Shown: positions 1 through 11,264 of the stretch, one piece after another
Position numbering within the stretch: the first letter of the stretch is position 1
How the letters are laid out: every line of letters begins with the position of its first letter
Assembly: GCA_000320545.1 (NCBI GenBank)
Contig: ADNK01000738.1
Location: 1 to 28,439, forward strand
DNA: 28,439 nt
Source: Bigelowiella natans CCMP2755
Lineage: Eukaryota; Cercozoa; Chlorarachniophyceae
Reading direction: 5' to 3'
Translations under genes and position numbers: made by a program
The notes under the pieces: model-generated
What the model was told of the DNA's origin: nothing
Database searches by the model: none
What the model saw: only the letters and a program-made list of their open reading frames with translations

Positions 1-12
1 GGGGGGGGGGGG
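1..12. repeat. Poly-G run at window edge
   Basis: The first 12 bases are all G. A homopolymer at the very edge may be genomic or may mark a contig end or assembly problem. The LtrA-like gene on the minus strand runs toward this edge and is incomplete. Confidence 0.6.
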
Positions 13-112
13 AAGGAATATGTTAGAGACGTGTACGAGACAATCAATAGGAACATTGTTAAAAGCACAATTTAAATCGATAGTCAACCCGATTGCTGGC
101 TACTACTGCTTC

Positions 113-133
113 TATTACTACCACTACTACTAC

Positions 134-171
<38 letters not shown>

Positions 172-203
172 GTATATTAGATTGTATATACACACATTTA
201 TAT

Positions 204-243
<40 letters not shown>
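113..243. repeat. ACT triplet and two AT dinucleotide microsatellites
   Basis: An (ACT)n tract runs directly into (TA)n to about 168. A second (AT)n tract covers about 206-243. They lie downstream, on the minus strand, of the last recognisable exon of the LtrA-like gene, probably within an intron. Long Tyr/Ile-alternating reading frames here are artefacts of the repeat. Confidence 0.9.
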
Positions 244-246
<3 letters not shown>

Positions 247-261
247 AATATAATTTTTCAC

Positions 262-890
262 CATATGAATAGCCATGATCACACCGATGAGACCGCAGTG
301 GAACCGCGCTCGCTTGATGGCGATTGCACATCGAAACCAGTGCCCGGCCAACAGCATGTACTGCCTACCCAGAGCAGGGGTTAGGGAGGGGAGGGAGATT
401 AGGTGATTCGAGAGTCGGTCGTAGTCGGAAGATATGGCGTCACACTGAATCACTCATCTCTCCCTCCTGCTTTCGAGATCTCATATAATACGGCGGTTTT
501 GTTCTGCTGCGGCAGAGCCTCGCGCCTCCCCGCGGGACGATGTCATCATATACATTGTTTTTCGATGAGGTGGGGCGCGTTTGTTTGCCTGCACAACAGG
601 GAATGGTAATGTTCACCAACCAGGCGAAGCAAAGAGCGAAGACAGGGGCGTTTGAGGAGCCGGGGTCACCCTGTGCAAAGTACAGTCAGACCCTCTCAAG
701 ATGACTGCTGTATCGATTTTTACCACTAACCCCCCTCTCCGCAACGACCCTCCTCACAACCCGTCGCTACTCTCGCTCGCACCTCAACGTGCATGAGAAG
801 GCCAAGGATGCCGACGCCGTAGAGAGACCAGAAGATTTTGTGGCTCACATCGTCGTTGTCGAATCTGGACGAATACTCTGGACCAAAGCG

Positions 891-934
<44 letters not shown>

Positions 935-2032
935 TCGTGAGTGCGTGCGTGTCTGTACAGACGTCTTGGCAGTAGCGACCCAAAACAGGAAACACCCTCT
1001 CACTTCGGCTTTATTACGGTGCGAGTGGCAAGCAATTCGAGGGACAAAACAAAAATGATTTCTGCATCGTACTCATCAGTACGGATCATACTGCGTATTC
1101 GTTTTTCCATCGTTGCTTTGATGGACATAACTGTGACAACTACCACAACCAGCATGACTCTGAGAATACTACCATTCTCACCCCCAAAACATCATCAGAC
1201 CAACCTGCGGTCGACAGCCACAGGCTAATGAGCATGCCGAAATACTGCGCCCAATGGACCAGCACGCGGTTGTCCTGCTGCTGCCCAATCTCGCTATGCA
1301 GAGACGTCAGTGTGACCGCGAATAAGGTATCGAAGAAAGCGTTGAGACTGACGTAACGCATTTCTGAATGGCCGTCCTGAGATAGACGGTTCCAGTCGAC
1401 GCGAAGCCTCGGTGCCTGAATTCATTAAACCCAAATTTCGGTTTTTCGCGCCCCATGTTAGGACACAACGACTGACTGAGTGTCACCAATGATAAAAAAA
1501 ATCTGACGAGCAGGGGTTAGTAAGCTTCCATAACCTGAAATATCCCGTCCGCAAACCAGGAATATTGGAGGACAGATTCTTCCTTCAGCCGAGCGTACGA
1601 GTCCTTCCGCATGGCAGCACGGCGGCGCTGCTCGCGAAAGGACCCGTAGCTCTGCGATTTTATTCGCTGTGCTTTAAAGTCCGTTTGCTTGGATTTGAAC
1701 ATGATCTGCGCAATGCGCCCATACACCTCAGTGTTTGGGCGCGGAAAACAAGTCGCACGAACATAGAAAGGAAATACAAGGGATTAATAATGCTACATCC
1801 AAACCTTGTAACCCTCAATATTATATCAAAAATGAAGTCTTCACGCTGCGAGAGGGGATACTTCGGTCCCTCCCCCCCCAGGACGCGTCGTGCTCCTTTC
1901 CTCCGGTCGGACACGTAGACTTTCCAACGAGGTCGGACGCTTGGGCTCCTCAAAAGGAATCCGAGGAGATCTCCTCTCTGCGACAAGAAATAAAGTATTC
2001 AAATTTGTTGTGTCGCAGGTGTGGAACCCCAT
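262..2032 (-). CDS. LtrA-like multi-pass membrane protein, 3'-truncated by the window
   Basis: Minus-strand exons: 2032-1862, 1726-1535, 1376-1205, 877-783, 670-617, 588-554 and 364-262; every junction keeps phase. The encoded chain matches the bacterial low-temperature-requirement A (LtrA, PF06772) layout as I know it. A hydrophilic Arg/Lys-rich leader is followed by a helix with the FFDTLFAVTLTSL signature (exon 3), a helix ending SLWLSTAEYSSRFDNDD (joined across the exon 3/4 splice), then hydrophobic segments containing YGVGILGLLMHV and NAPVFALCFAWL and a basic loop. Molecular function in this family is poorly known. The first exon is the weakest part: the Met at 2032 is a choice, and an acceptor near 1984 (CAG before AGAGG) would give another 5' end. 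Remaining C-terminal helices should lie beyond base 1. Exon 4 directly adjoins a TG microsatellite. The gene is divergent from the large plus-strand gene at 2396. Confidence 0.72.
892..929. repeat. (TG)n microsatellite in LtrA-like intron
   Basis: An uninterrupted TG dinucleotide run. In the sense of the minus-strand gene it reads (CA)n and ends about 15 bp before the 3' splice site of the exon that starts at 877. Confidence 0.9.
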
Positions 2033-2069
2033 GCGATTTTCTCATGACGATCATGTCGCAGGTGTGGAA
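2011..2069. repeat. Perfect 16-bp direct repeat, 43-bp period
   Basis: The 16-mer TGTCGCAGGTGTGGAA occurs at 2011-2026 and again at 2054-2069. The pair sits at the 5' end of the LtrA-like gene in the head-to-head junction with the gene at 2396, where paired promoter elements are plausible. If the Met at 2032 is the real LtrA-like start, the first copy is coding; this is one reason to doubt that start. Confidence 0.75.
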
Positions 2070-2395
2070 TCGGGTCTAAGAGAAACGACGATTCAGGTTG
2101 AAACCGCCAGTAACCGACAAGCAAAAGCGACCTGGGAACAGGTTTTGTCGAGAAGTGTGAATGAAATAATACCTACAGGAACCTGTACAGAATTAGCATG
2201 AGTGCCTCTCTATGGGAAACATTGATTGATTGAAGGTGATGGCGAACATGTGGCTCAGATGATGTAACGTGTGCACGTGCGAACGAGCAATTATACATAG
2301 ATCTCCACGGTAGGGGAGGAACCTTCGTTCGAATTTTTACCAGAGCCTTTTTGACCCAATCCCCTGCCCGGTAGGCCCAGCGAGGCTCATTGAAA

Positions 2396-5300
2396 ATGGC
2401 CAAAAAAAAGAAGAGCGCGAAGAAGAAAAAGAAAAGGTGCAATTATCATCGCTAAGCAATATACCATCACCAGTGTCACAGTAATTTGGTGCGGAACTGT
2501 ATCAGGTCTAGCATAGATGAGTCGGGAGGCGAGGAGAACGACGGCATGGGCGACAGCGTTGCGAGCGCCGCCAAGGTGTTCGTGGAGCCCAGCAAATCGG
2601 TCAACCCTGACGATATGTTTGACTTCGAGATGTTGGTGAGCGACGTTCCTTACAATGAGCAAGGGTAATGGCACGCAATGACTTACTTAGCAGAATAAAC
2701 TATAAAGTTGTATATATGTATCGCTTTTGTGTTCTCCAGCTGTCTTCATTTTCCTTTATAAACACACACTCAGGGACGAAAAATGGAATGCAGAGAAGAC
2801 GTTGGCGCAGAGGCGTGCGCTCCTCCAAGATGTAAGATTGGCTGAATGCACCCATCGATGGTGGAGGACCTTCCCTACTGTCCCTGTTCCCGACTGGAAA
2901 CCTAAGAAATATAGCTCAGCGTCTATGGATGGGAATGGATCAGGTGGCACATTAACACCATGTGCCGGGAAGCATGTCATCGCATGAATAATGCCCGAAG
3001 ATATGTACAACAGATTAGTATTTTTTTAATGACCGTGGATCGCATTAAACTGATTATTTTTGGGCATTTAGTCGGTGGAAGCGAAAAGAACGCAGATGGA
3101 AAGGCCGAAGATGAAGACGAGGATGAGGACGAAGATAAGGAAAATGAAGAGAAGGAGGAGGTGCCACAGTGCATATTGCGAGATAACTATATCAGCGTGT
3201 ACCTGAAAATGGCCAAAGCTCTCTACAAGCACACTTTTAATGAGGGAATCTGCAGGGGATATGCCCTAATGGATTGGCGTAAGGATACAGCCACAAAAAA
3301 GACCGATGCTGATACACAAAAGGCAGATAACGACCGTCCTCTGCAGGAACAAGACCTTGAGGACGCCGAAGACTACGCCGAGTACATGACAAACGAGCAG
3401 CTGCACGCATCGTTATTCGAGCTAGCCGACATGTGGACCGATTCGGTGGACATCAACGACTATGAAGACTTTCTTGACAAGCTGTTCTACCGAATCACCG
3501 CCTTGAAGGAGGAGTCTGATTTCGACGACGCTGGGAGGGTAGAAGACCGTGGAGAGGGTGCGGGGGGAGAAACACGCTTAGATGGTGATACCACTGTGGA
3601 GGGGACAGCGAAGACACGAGCTTTCAAAGATCTACAGGATGTCACTGCGTTCGAGGATGGAGAGATAGGATCAACTTCCAAAACTGCATCAGGCCGCCGT
3701 GATTCTCAGCGTAGCATAACAACCGAGGACGGCAAGGTTTTAGGGCAGACTCACACCCACAACATCGACGATTTGTTGGGGGACGTAACTTTGAGCGATG
3801 AAGAGGAAGAGGAGGAGGATGTCAGCGATCTAGCGCACGATGTTGTCCTCCGATTGAAGAAGCCGCCCTTGGTGACGGATGTCGGAGAGGAGGGGAGCTC
3901 TGAGCGGAAGGAATTCGAAAAGTCCCTTCCAAGTGATATAGCGGAAGCTCTGGAGTGCGATCCAAGCAGAATTGTGCTTCGAAAGATCTGGATCGGGAGG
4001 ATTAGAGACGGCGAGGCCGCTGACGGCGAGTGGCAGCATAAGCGCCACTTTTGCCGTATCCGAATTCTTCCTTCTGACGACCCGGACGACGACACCCTAA
4101 AGCCGCAGGAACTGGTTAACAGGCTCCTGGAACAGTGGGGAGAAGAATTTAGCGAGCTGTACGATGGAATGACATCATGCGGCATCGAACCGGGGAAAAA
4201 ACCGAGAGTGCGCGCGAGAAAGGAAGGCGATGCCAGCAGCGACGACGAGGAGTATGCAGAGAACGAGGAGGGTGTTGATACTGACATGGAAGATGGCGAA
4301 GAGGGAGAAGTGGGTAGAGACGCGGGCGTCGGCACAAGGGATGCCAAAAGAAGAGGCGGGCACGCAGCGATGCAAGACGCAGAAAGGCAAGCCCAAGAGC
4401 TCTTATCTGGGGGGAATTCGCAGGGAGAGGGAAGAAGGAGGTCAAGGAGAAGAGGGGCCCTAGATACAGTTCCAGAAGATGGCGGGCCTACCCGCCCAGC
4501 TCCCAGACGGAGAAAAAGACCCAAAAGAAAGTACAAAAAGCTTCCCCCGCCCAAGGAGTGGAAACCCCGTGTTATCCCTCCGAAAGAAGCGGTCAAAATG
4601 GAGGGTATGAGCAGCATAATTGATAAGATGAATGAACTCAAGGACACTAAGAAACTTATGGAGGTTGACCTCAAAGATATGCTGTTTAGCTTTTCGTACG
4701 CCTTCAGCCAGCCTGCGGAAGAGGAGGAGAAGCGGGAGATCTGGATCAACGAGGCCTGCAAGAAAGCGATGTGGATGACCCGAAAATATCCGGTCACCCG
4801 GAAAATCCCAGCGCCGCCCGCGAAAGAGGAGGTCGTCTTGGAGCGGGACGGCGTGCACGCGGAGGATGAGAAGCCTAACTGGACAGACTATTGCGTGGGC
4901 ATTATTCGGTACATGTTCAAGGAGCAGCAGATCAGCGCTGAGCAGAAGGACGTCCTCATTCGGATCACAAACCCGCACTTACTGAAGAACCAGACCGAGA
5001 GGAAGGGGCGCAAGATTCTGTTGGCACTGCTCCGGCAGTTTGCGATGAACCAGGGCCTCATCGCCATGGACGACGACCCTGACCCTGAGCTCGAGGCAGA
5101 GATGGAGAAAGAACTTGACAAAGAAGCCAACAAGACGCTCGAAAAGCTGGCGGGGAAGGTATCACGGGTGATTGACACGAAGGAGACGACCTTGACTCCG
5201 GAAATCAAAGCCAAGTTTGACGCCATGTTCGCCCCTCCGCCATCACCACCCAGGGAGAGCAAGGCTCAAGAGGCGGAGAAGACGGACCTCAAATCCATTC

Positions 5301-6163
5301 AACCCCACGGAATTCTAGGGGCTCCCCCTGTACGTGTATCAAACGAGGTTCGAAACGCTCTGCAGAACTCCTTGTCGAAGGGGCTTAAAGGCGCATTCTG
5401 GCCCCGCCATGTCCCCATAGTCTCTAAATACTCTCGCGCTCAGAACGCCTTGGTGGCTAAAGAGAACGAAGAGAAAAACCTCGGTGCGAACGATCCTGGG
5501 GATGAGGGTAATGAGGGGAAATACAAGGGGGGAGACAACCAGGAGGGATTACTACCGCCGCTTTATAGTGCACAAAAGATGAGAATTTCTGTCACCAAAC
5601 GCAAACCCCCCAGTGAGAAACTTCCGATAGCTTCTTCGATGACCTTTAGCTACAAGGGAGTCGATTTGGTGGAAGGCGGCGGAATTGATTTCCACTCCCA
5701 CCTCGGAGGTGACAGCAGGCCACTACACGAACGAGGGGGTTCTGCCCCGTTGTACCACCGGAGGTATTTCGGGAAGAACAGCAGGAAAAAGCCATCAAGG
5801 CAACAACGGCAGAAGCAGCAGTATCGTCTAAAAATAGAGACAGCAGCTGCATCCCAGGGCAAGAGTGCCCAAGGTTCTGCCCGATCCCAAAATTCGGTAG
5901 CTGATGCGCCCTGGCGGATATTCGATGCAGACTCTGCAGCGTCATCTGCTCGTGGAACGGTCGCAGAAACCCCGAAAAGCAGTCTCATAAAGGATAGTAA
6001 CAGTAGTACTGTAAGGTTCAGCCCCGTACATTCTCGCGAGAGTAAGTTACCGCTGCGGACTCCCAGCCATGTTACGAAAGTGTCAGTTAAAAACAAACTC
6101 CAGCAGAATTCACAAAAGGAAGAGGTCAAATTTCCGCCTCTGGAAAGGAATTTTACAAGGTGA
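2396..6163 (+). CDS. Large highly charged protein, about 1153 aa, unknown function
   Basis: Exons: 2396-2436, 2506-2664, 2774-2943 and 3072-6163; all phases agree. An acceptor at 2481/2482 would also keep phase for exon 2. The start gives a Lys-rich N-terminus (MAKKKKSAKKKKK). An acidic Asp/Glu run follows at about residues 135-150. A conserved-looking helical segment at about 229-262 contains LFELADMWTDSVD and FLDKLFYRIT. More acidic and basic low-complexity stretches follow, then a long helical region rich in Lys/Glu encoded at about 4600-5230, and a basic Ser/Gln-rich tail. No signal peptide or membrane segment is visible. I do not recognise the family. The LFELADxWTDS pattern reminds me of axonemal or flagellar protist proteins, but that is memory rather than a match. 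The 3.1-kb last exon is unusual beside its many-exon neighbours. The Met at 2960 is intronic and is not the start. Confidence 0.85.
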
Positions 6164-6190
6164 CCTCCTATATCTTTCAACATGGATATA

Positions 6191-6247
<57 letters not shown>

Positions 6248-6281
6248 GTGTATAATATAAAATTACCCCTTCCCTCACCCC

Positions 6282-6338
<57 letters not shown>

Positions 6339-7576
6339 TCATAATTCGCTCCCATTGTTCAACTTCCAAATGCTCCCATTTTCTAAACGCGACAGTGATT
6401 TGCAGCTCTTTATTGCTCATAAAATGAACTAGTCGTTTTGTTGCCTCGATGATTAGGATACCAAAGAGGAGAAAGTCAGGCCAAATACGAAATTCGTTTT
6501 CTTTTACATGACATCGAGCGTAGTTTGCATGAGTATGCTTATGCATCAATTTCGCTTCCGTATTAATAACATTCACCAAAAAGAAAAATAGGCACATGGA
6601 CGCCGCTATGCTTTCTGCCGGCTTGCATGCATCCGCAGCTCACATTCAATATCACATTCAATACACAGAGTGTACGCGGAATAGCCACGCATGCTATGTG
6701 CATGATCGACGCGCTCGGAGCGCACGCTCGCCGTCAATATAATAGACACAGCAATACACAATATCATCAATCATGTGAGTACGTGCGTGCAGAGTATTGT
6801 TGCACAAAGCAGGCTCTGCGATGCATGGCTATCATGACGAGCTGAAGCACACGATTACACGTCTATCATTACCACGGCTGCTAATCACGACGAACAGACA
6901 TTGTTTTCATTGAACATGCGCAGCAGAGAGATTCCCATGTTCCCGATGCATGTCAGCTGTCACTACAGCTACGACATCATGACATTGTGGCAGCATGCAT
7001 GCACACGCGTGCGTGCGCGCGTGCAAATAAACATATCGCACAGCATCAGCTCATCATTTTACGCGCATGCATGATCGAGATCGACGGACGTATCGTAATT
7101 GCAATCGCAGCGCAATGTGAATGATTAAGGTGCATTATTATTTTTTTAGCTTGTCGTCCTTCAACAATCCTGCCGCATGGAGGCTTCACAATCAGTGCGA
7201 TTGCACCGCAGACACACCTCGTCAGCTTGCGACGTTACATATGTTGCGGCAATGCCAAGCGATGCGAAACAGCTACACTTCACTACGCTCAGAATGTACA
7301 TGAAAGTGGAAGCACAGAGCATGCGCAGCCGGGTATATACGACTACAATAACTTCATTGCACGCACGCACGCAGGAGCTAGTAACGATTGACTGGGTACG
7401 CATCGCTTTCCACTTAAGATGCGATACGGTTATCAGTAATTATAACAATGAGTCACGCACCGCTGCAATTACGGTCACTGTGTGTATGTTTTTTGTTTAT
7501 TTGTGAAAAATCGAATAATATCTTTAAATTCTGACAACGCAACGCGCTTTGGTTTTGTGTTCATTGATGTATGCGA
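6164..7576. other. Convergent intergenic region rich in palindromic tetramers
   Basis: This lies between the 3' end of the large plus-strand gene and the 3' end of the minus-strand Cys-rich gene. It begins with TG/CT/TG microsatellites. About 6600-7110 is then crowded with self-complementary words (GCATGC, TGCATGCA, CGATCG, GCGCGC, CGTGCG alternations). The rest is anonymous. Open frames such as 7177-7506 show no family resemblance and no phase-consistent partner exon, so I call no gene here. Confidence 0.7.
6197..6339. repeat. Compound (TG)n-(CT)n-(TG)n microsatellite
   Basis: A TG run (about 6197-6252), an AT-rich spacer, a CT run (about 6285-6321) and a second TG run (to 6339). It starts some 35 bp after the stop codon at 6163, so it probably falls in the 3' UTR or just beyond it. 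Confidence 0.9.
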
Positions 7577-9360
7577 CTAGTGAAACTGCACTGGAGGCAT
7601 GATCTGCTGCTGCTGGGAATGCGCAGCGAGGGGACTTCCAGCACGGGCCGAAGATGGCGCCGGCGCACATGGACAACACATATCGCCCTGTGCGGGAACA
7701 CAACACGACAAACAGAAATCAAATGCAAAGAGAGTAGTTAGAAATGCTCGGGATGGAAAGAAAACGAGAAGGACTGCAAATCATGTTCCACTCGCACATG
7801 CACATGATTTCCCACACGACATTGCTACCTGCAAATGCCTCATGTGGTCCATAACTTCCAAGAAGGATGGAAATTCCGTTGTACTAGGTGAAGACGCTGT
7901 GGTTGCGTTCACGATACCCATGTTCCCTTCGGCTGCGAGCGCGCTTCTATTTCCATGCCCAGAGATGCCATTAGCAAGCTCGATGGCCATCATCGCGTTG
8001 GGAGACTGTGGAAAGCAGTATTAGAATATAGTGTCTCGAAAAATGTAATGTTGATGCTTTATTTTTGTCAGTGTAAGAAAAAAACGCTCTCTTTCTCTCC
8101 CTCCCTCCCACCCCCCCTCCCTTCTCTTTCTCTTATGTTGGAGGACACTCAGTACTTTACTTACCATAGCGCACTCACAGCACCCGTCCCCGTTGCTGCC
8201 CCCCGCAAACGTCTGCATCTCGCATGTAGGTTTCTGGCATTGCAGCGTGCATTTGGGCTTCGGGCAGGTCTTTGGTTTGCGGCACTGGCAGAATTGAGGA
8301 GACAACCCATGAAAACAACAAAGAAACGATAGACAACGATGAGTTGGGTGAGTAGCTGGGGGTACGCGACGCTGATCGAGAATATATGAGGCAAAGTTGA
8401 CGAAAGGAAATATAGGAAATATGGTATGGGTACACAGTGAGATATTTGCAAACAGGTGGATAGTTGATATGTGCTAGGGATAATGTATGTTGATTTAATT
8501 GTGACGCGGAGAGGAGGATGAATGCCGGTGAGAGATATACGTGATAAATATATGAGTATTTAATCGTCATATAGAACGGCAGCTTCACTTGTTACCTTCC
8601 ATTGACATGCTGTTTCCTCGCACACGGGGGTGCACACTGCCTCGGGCGCAGTGCAGGTTGAAAAGCACCTGAGCATTATGGGGGGGCAGCCCGACTTTTC
8701 AGTTTCTAATTTTTACTTACTCTCTAGCTACGAGTTATCTTAGGAATGGGGATTTAGTGTCCATTTGAGTGGGGATATCCGGTGTGCACGCACGGCATCA
8801 GCATATTGTTAATTACTTTGCTGGTGCACAGACAGTCTCGCACTTCGGGCAGTCGGCACGCTCACACATATCCTTGGGGCAACGGATGCTACAGATTGGC
8901 TTCTCGCAGTGCACTTTGCACTTAGCGCAGGGAACCTGAGGGGAAATCAAGAAGGTATAGCGAGAAGGGCATCAACAACAAAGAATTCGAATAGATATTG
9001 TCAACCCCTCAATTCCTTTGATTGATAAATTGGAAACGATTTGTATGAAAGATGGAAACGATTCATACAAACTTGATGCAATTATTATCGCCCTCATAAG
9101 ATTACCTGCTCACACGACATTTCACACTTGGGTTTCTCGCAGATTGGGTGGCAGAGAGCTGGGCATTGCGGATCATCACACATCCATCGGCATTGTGGAT
9201 GGCATTCCTGGATTAATGGAGCATTTTTCAGTTTGATCGATGTTTTATGCGGGTATCCGTCAGAAATACATGCGAGAAATACCTGGTCTTTAGCCGTAAC
9301 TGAAGTTACAGCGAAGCAGAATAATACCACGCCGACTTTTACTATCCAATGACCGCCCAT
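7577..9360 (-). CDS. Secreted cysteine-rich repeat protein, 284 aa
   Basis: Six minus-strand exons: 9360-9106, 8935-8817, 8668-8596, 8284-8165, 8005-7829 and 7687-7577. All introns are GT-AG, phases agree throughout, and the stop is at 7579-7577. Residues 1-24 form a clear signal peptide (hydrophobic core VGVVLFCFAVTSVTA). Residues about 52-189 carry some 30 cysteines in loosely repeated C-x3-C / C-x4-C units with Pro-Lys or Pro-Glu between them, for example CHPICEKPKCEMSC, CEKPICSIRC and CPKPKCTLQC. A Cys-free Ser/Thr/Ala segment of about 59 aa (exon 5) follows. The last exon has CCPC, a short Gln run and a Pro-rich end. The pattern suggests a disulfide-bonded extracellular, wall or surface protein. 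I know similar Cys-rich proteins in protists but cannot name a family. A TATAAAG lies at about 9389-9383, close to the ATG. The last two exons rest mainly on phase and splice sites. Confidence 0.82.
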
Positions 9361-9607
9361 ACGGAAACCCTGATCTCTAGACCTTTATACCATTTTATCA
9401 AACTATTACTTTTGTTCGTTAAATCGAATTGTCACATCTCATTCGTGCATTTTCTTCCGAGTTCCCCCCCTCTCATCGCCCATCCTCAAATACATTGGTA
9501 GCCAAGTTCAACAGTTCTGAGGACACAGCAAACTGAATTCAAATTCAAAACATGCCGAAAAAATACTCGCGGATTTATTTTTCGGTCAAGGAAAGCCGAT
9601 CTCAACC

Positions 9608-10069
9608 TCATTCTTTTGCGACAAGCAAAAAGTTAAGTCTTTGATAGTTGATGCAGCCTTTTTTTGTACGGATCGGAATTTCCAAGAAGTATTCCCCATG
9701 TAACCCCTGACAAAGATATTTCCCATGAAATTCATACGCGATGCTCCTCCCCGAAGTCGATACAGCGAAGAAGATCCTGCGAGTTTTGTTCCAAATGATG
9801 AGCCAGGGGGTTATGAGTGTTGTTGTTGTTGTTGGTCGAACCCTGGCCAGGAAGTGGGATATTCGGAGGGTGCTTTCGGCAACAGTACCTGGCAATATTT
9901 CGAAGTCGTTTGTCGAAATCAGCCTGCTTTTTCTTCTCCACGCTGCTGGAGGCAAGGACGCCTGAGCTGCTACGACTGTGGAGGAAGATAAGTCGAAGAG
10001 GAACACCAGCATCTGGCCTCCTCCATACAAAGGTCGCTTGGGAGGAGATAAAGAAGGGTTGTTCATCAT
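9608..10069 (-). CDS. Unresolved open region, possible small gene
   Basis: A 153-codon minus-strand frame starts with tandem Met codons at 10069. A second minus frame (about 9965-9732) reads more like protein and contains KKKQADFDKRLRNIARYCC, with a possible donor at CAG/GTACTG. Plus-strand frames are open here too, so openness alone is weak evidence. I could not join the frames with consistent phases and recognise no family. If real, it would be co-oriented with the Cys-rich gene and divergent, by only about 140 bp, from the TOM1-like start at 10208. It would also break the strand alternation of the window. Confidence 0.25.
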   Translation of the reverse strand: MMNNPSLSPPKRPLYGGGQMLVFLFDLSSSTVVAAQASLPPAAWRRKSRLISTNDFEILPGTVAESTLRISHFLARVRPTTTTTLITPWLIIWNKTRRIFFAVSTSGRSIAYEFHGKYLCQGLHGEYFLEIPIRTKKGCINYQRLNFLLVAKE

Positions 10070-10207
10070 ACCCCCCGCAGAGAGGTTCTTATATCGATTT
10101 GTCAGGGAGGCAACGACGGTCCTGAGACTCTAAAAACAACAACGACGATAACGGCGGTGCTCTTTACATCCAGTCCCTGAAGGTAGGAAAGAAGCTCCCC
10201 GCTCAGT

Positions 10208-10925
10208 ATGGCGGAAATCACGAAAGAATACCTCCTGGAATTCAAGGTTGGCCACAGACTTGTATAAAGTGTTTACGTCAAGTGCGACTAGGCAATATGT
10301 GTGTTAGAATATCGAGACTCCTGCAAATAAATATGAACTTACTTATTATTTCTAACTTAGACTCAAATCAAGATGGCGACTCTTATTCCTGCAGCTAAAT
10401 ACAAGAATACAGTGCCTGAAATAGACGTGGCAAAAAATATCGTAAGATACCGTGCCTTTCGTCGGACATTGCGGCGACTCTCTCCTGATATACTTTGTAT
10501 TTCAGGCGATATGTGACAAATTGACCGTTCAGCCTGCCTTAGCATGGCGTGCAGAGAGAACGATTCGAAAAATAGCGTAAGCGATGTCACGTTAAATTCT
10601 GCCATGTGTGATTCGTCTCCTTTCGAAGACCATACATATATAACTGGAATGTCGTTTCTCATTTGGTTTTGCCTCCACTTATCTCAGATTGGGCAAGGAC
10701 GACGTCGCAGCAATTTTGGCGATGAACCTTGCGGATATGGTACTTACACGCTAAGTGAGAGCTAGCAAAATGAACAACGTCCGTCAGAAATATCCAATTG
10801 GAGACTTGCTTTGAAATAGCGACGTGCATTTTTAGATTGTGAAAAACTGCCCACGTTTCCGGCTCACAATGAACACAAAGCTCTTCAGCAATGGACTGGT
10901 CTGCAGCCAGCGAATCACATGCTCC

Positions 10926-10974
<49 letters not shown>

Positions 10975-11226
10975 AAACACATCTCTCTCTCTTTCAAACA
11001 CAAACACACACACACACAAACATACAGCACACACACACAGCACACAACACAGTCAAGAAGACTGGAGTATGCGCGCACACAAGCACATCGTGATAGTCGT
11101 CCTCATCATGATCGAAGGATATGCACTTCTCGACGTTCAGGTGAAAACCTTGCCCAAGCACATCCGAAATCCACAGGGTAGGAAGTTCCACACGATGCAG
11201 GACGACGGAAACCCAGCTAAGGTGGA

Positions 11227-11264
<38 letters not shown>

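Noticed and set aside
20-453. Open frames with long alternating Tyr-Ile runs near the left end
   Set aside because: They translate AT dinucleotide repeats. Only the 364-262 minus segment, which fits the LtrA-like chain, was kept.
2960-3071. Met at 2960 as start of the large plus-strand protein
   Set aside because: The first 37 codons read intron sequence. A donor at 2944 and acceptor at 3071 join in phase to upstream exons with a Lys-rich start at 2396.
3751-4797. 348-codon minus-strand frame opposite the large gene
   Set aside because: Ser/Pro-rich shadow of an acidic/basic coding exon; no independent family resemblance.
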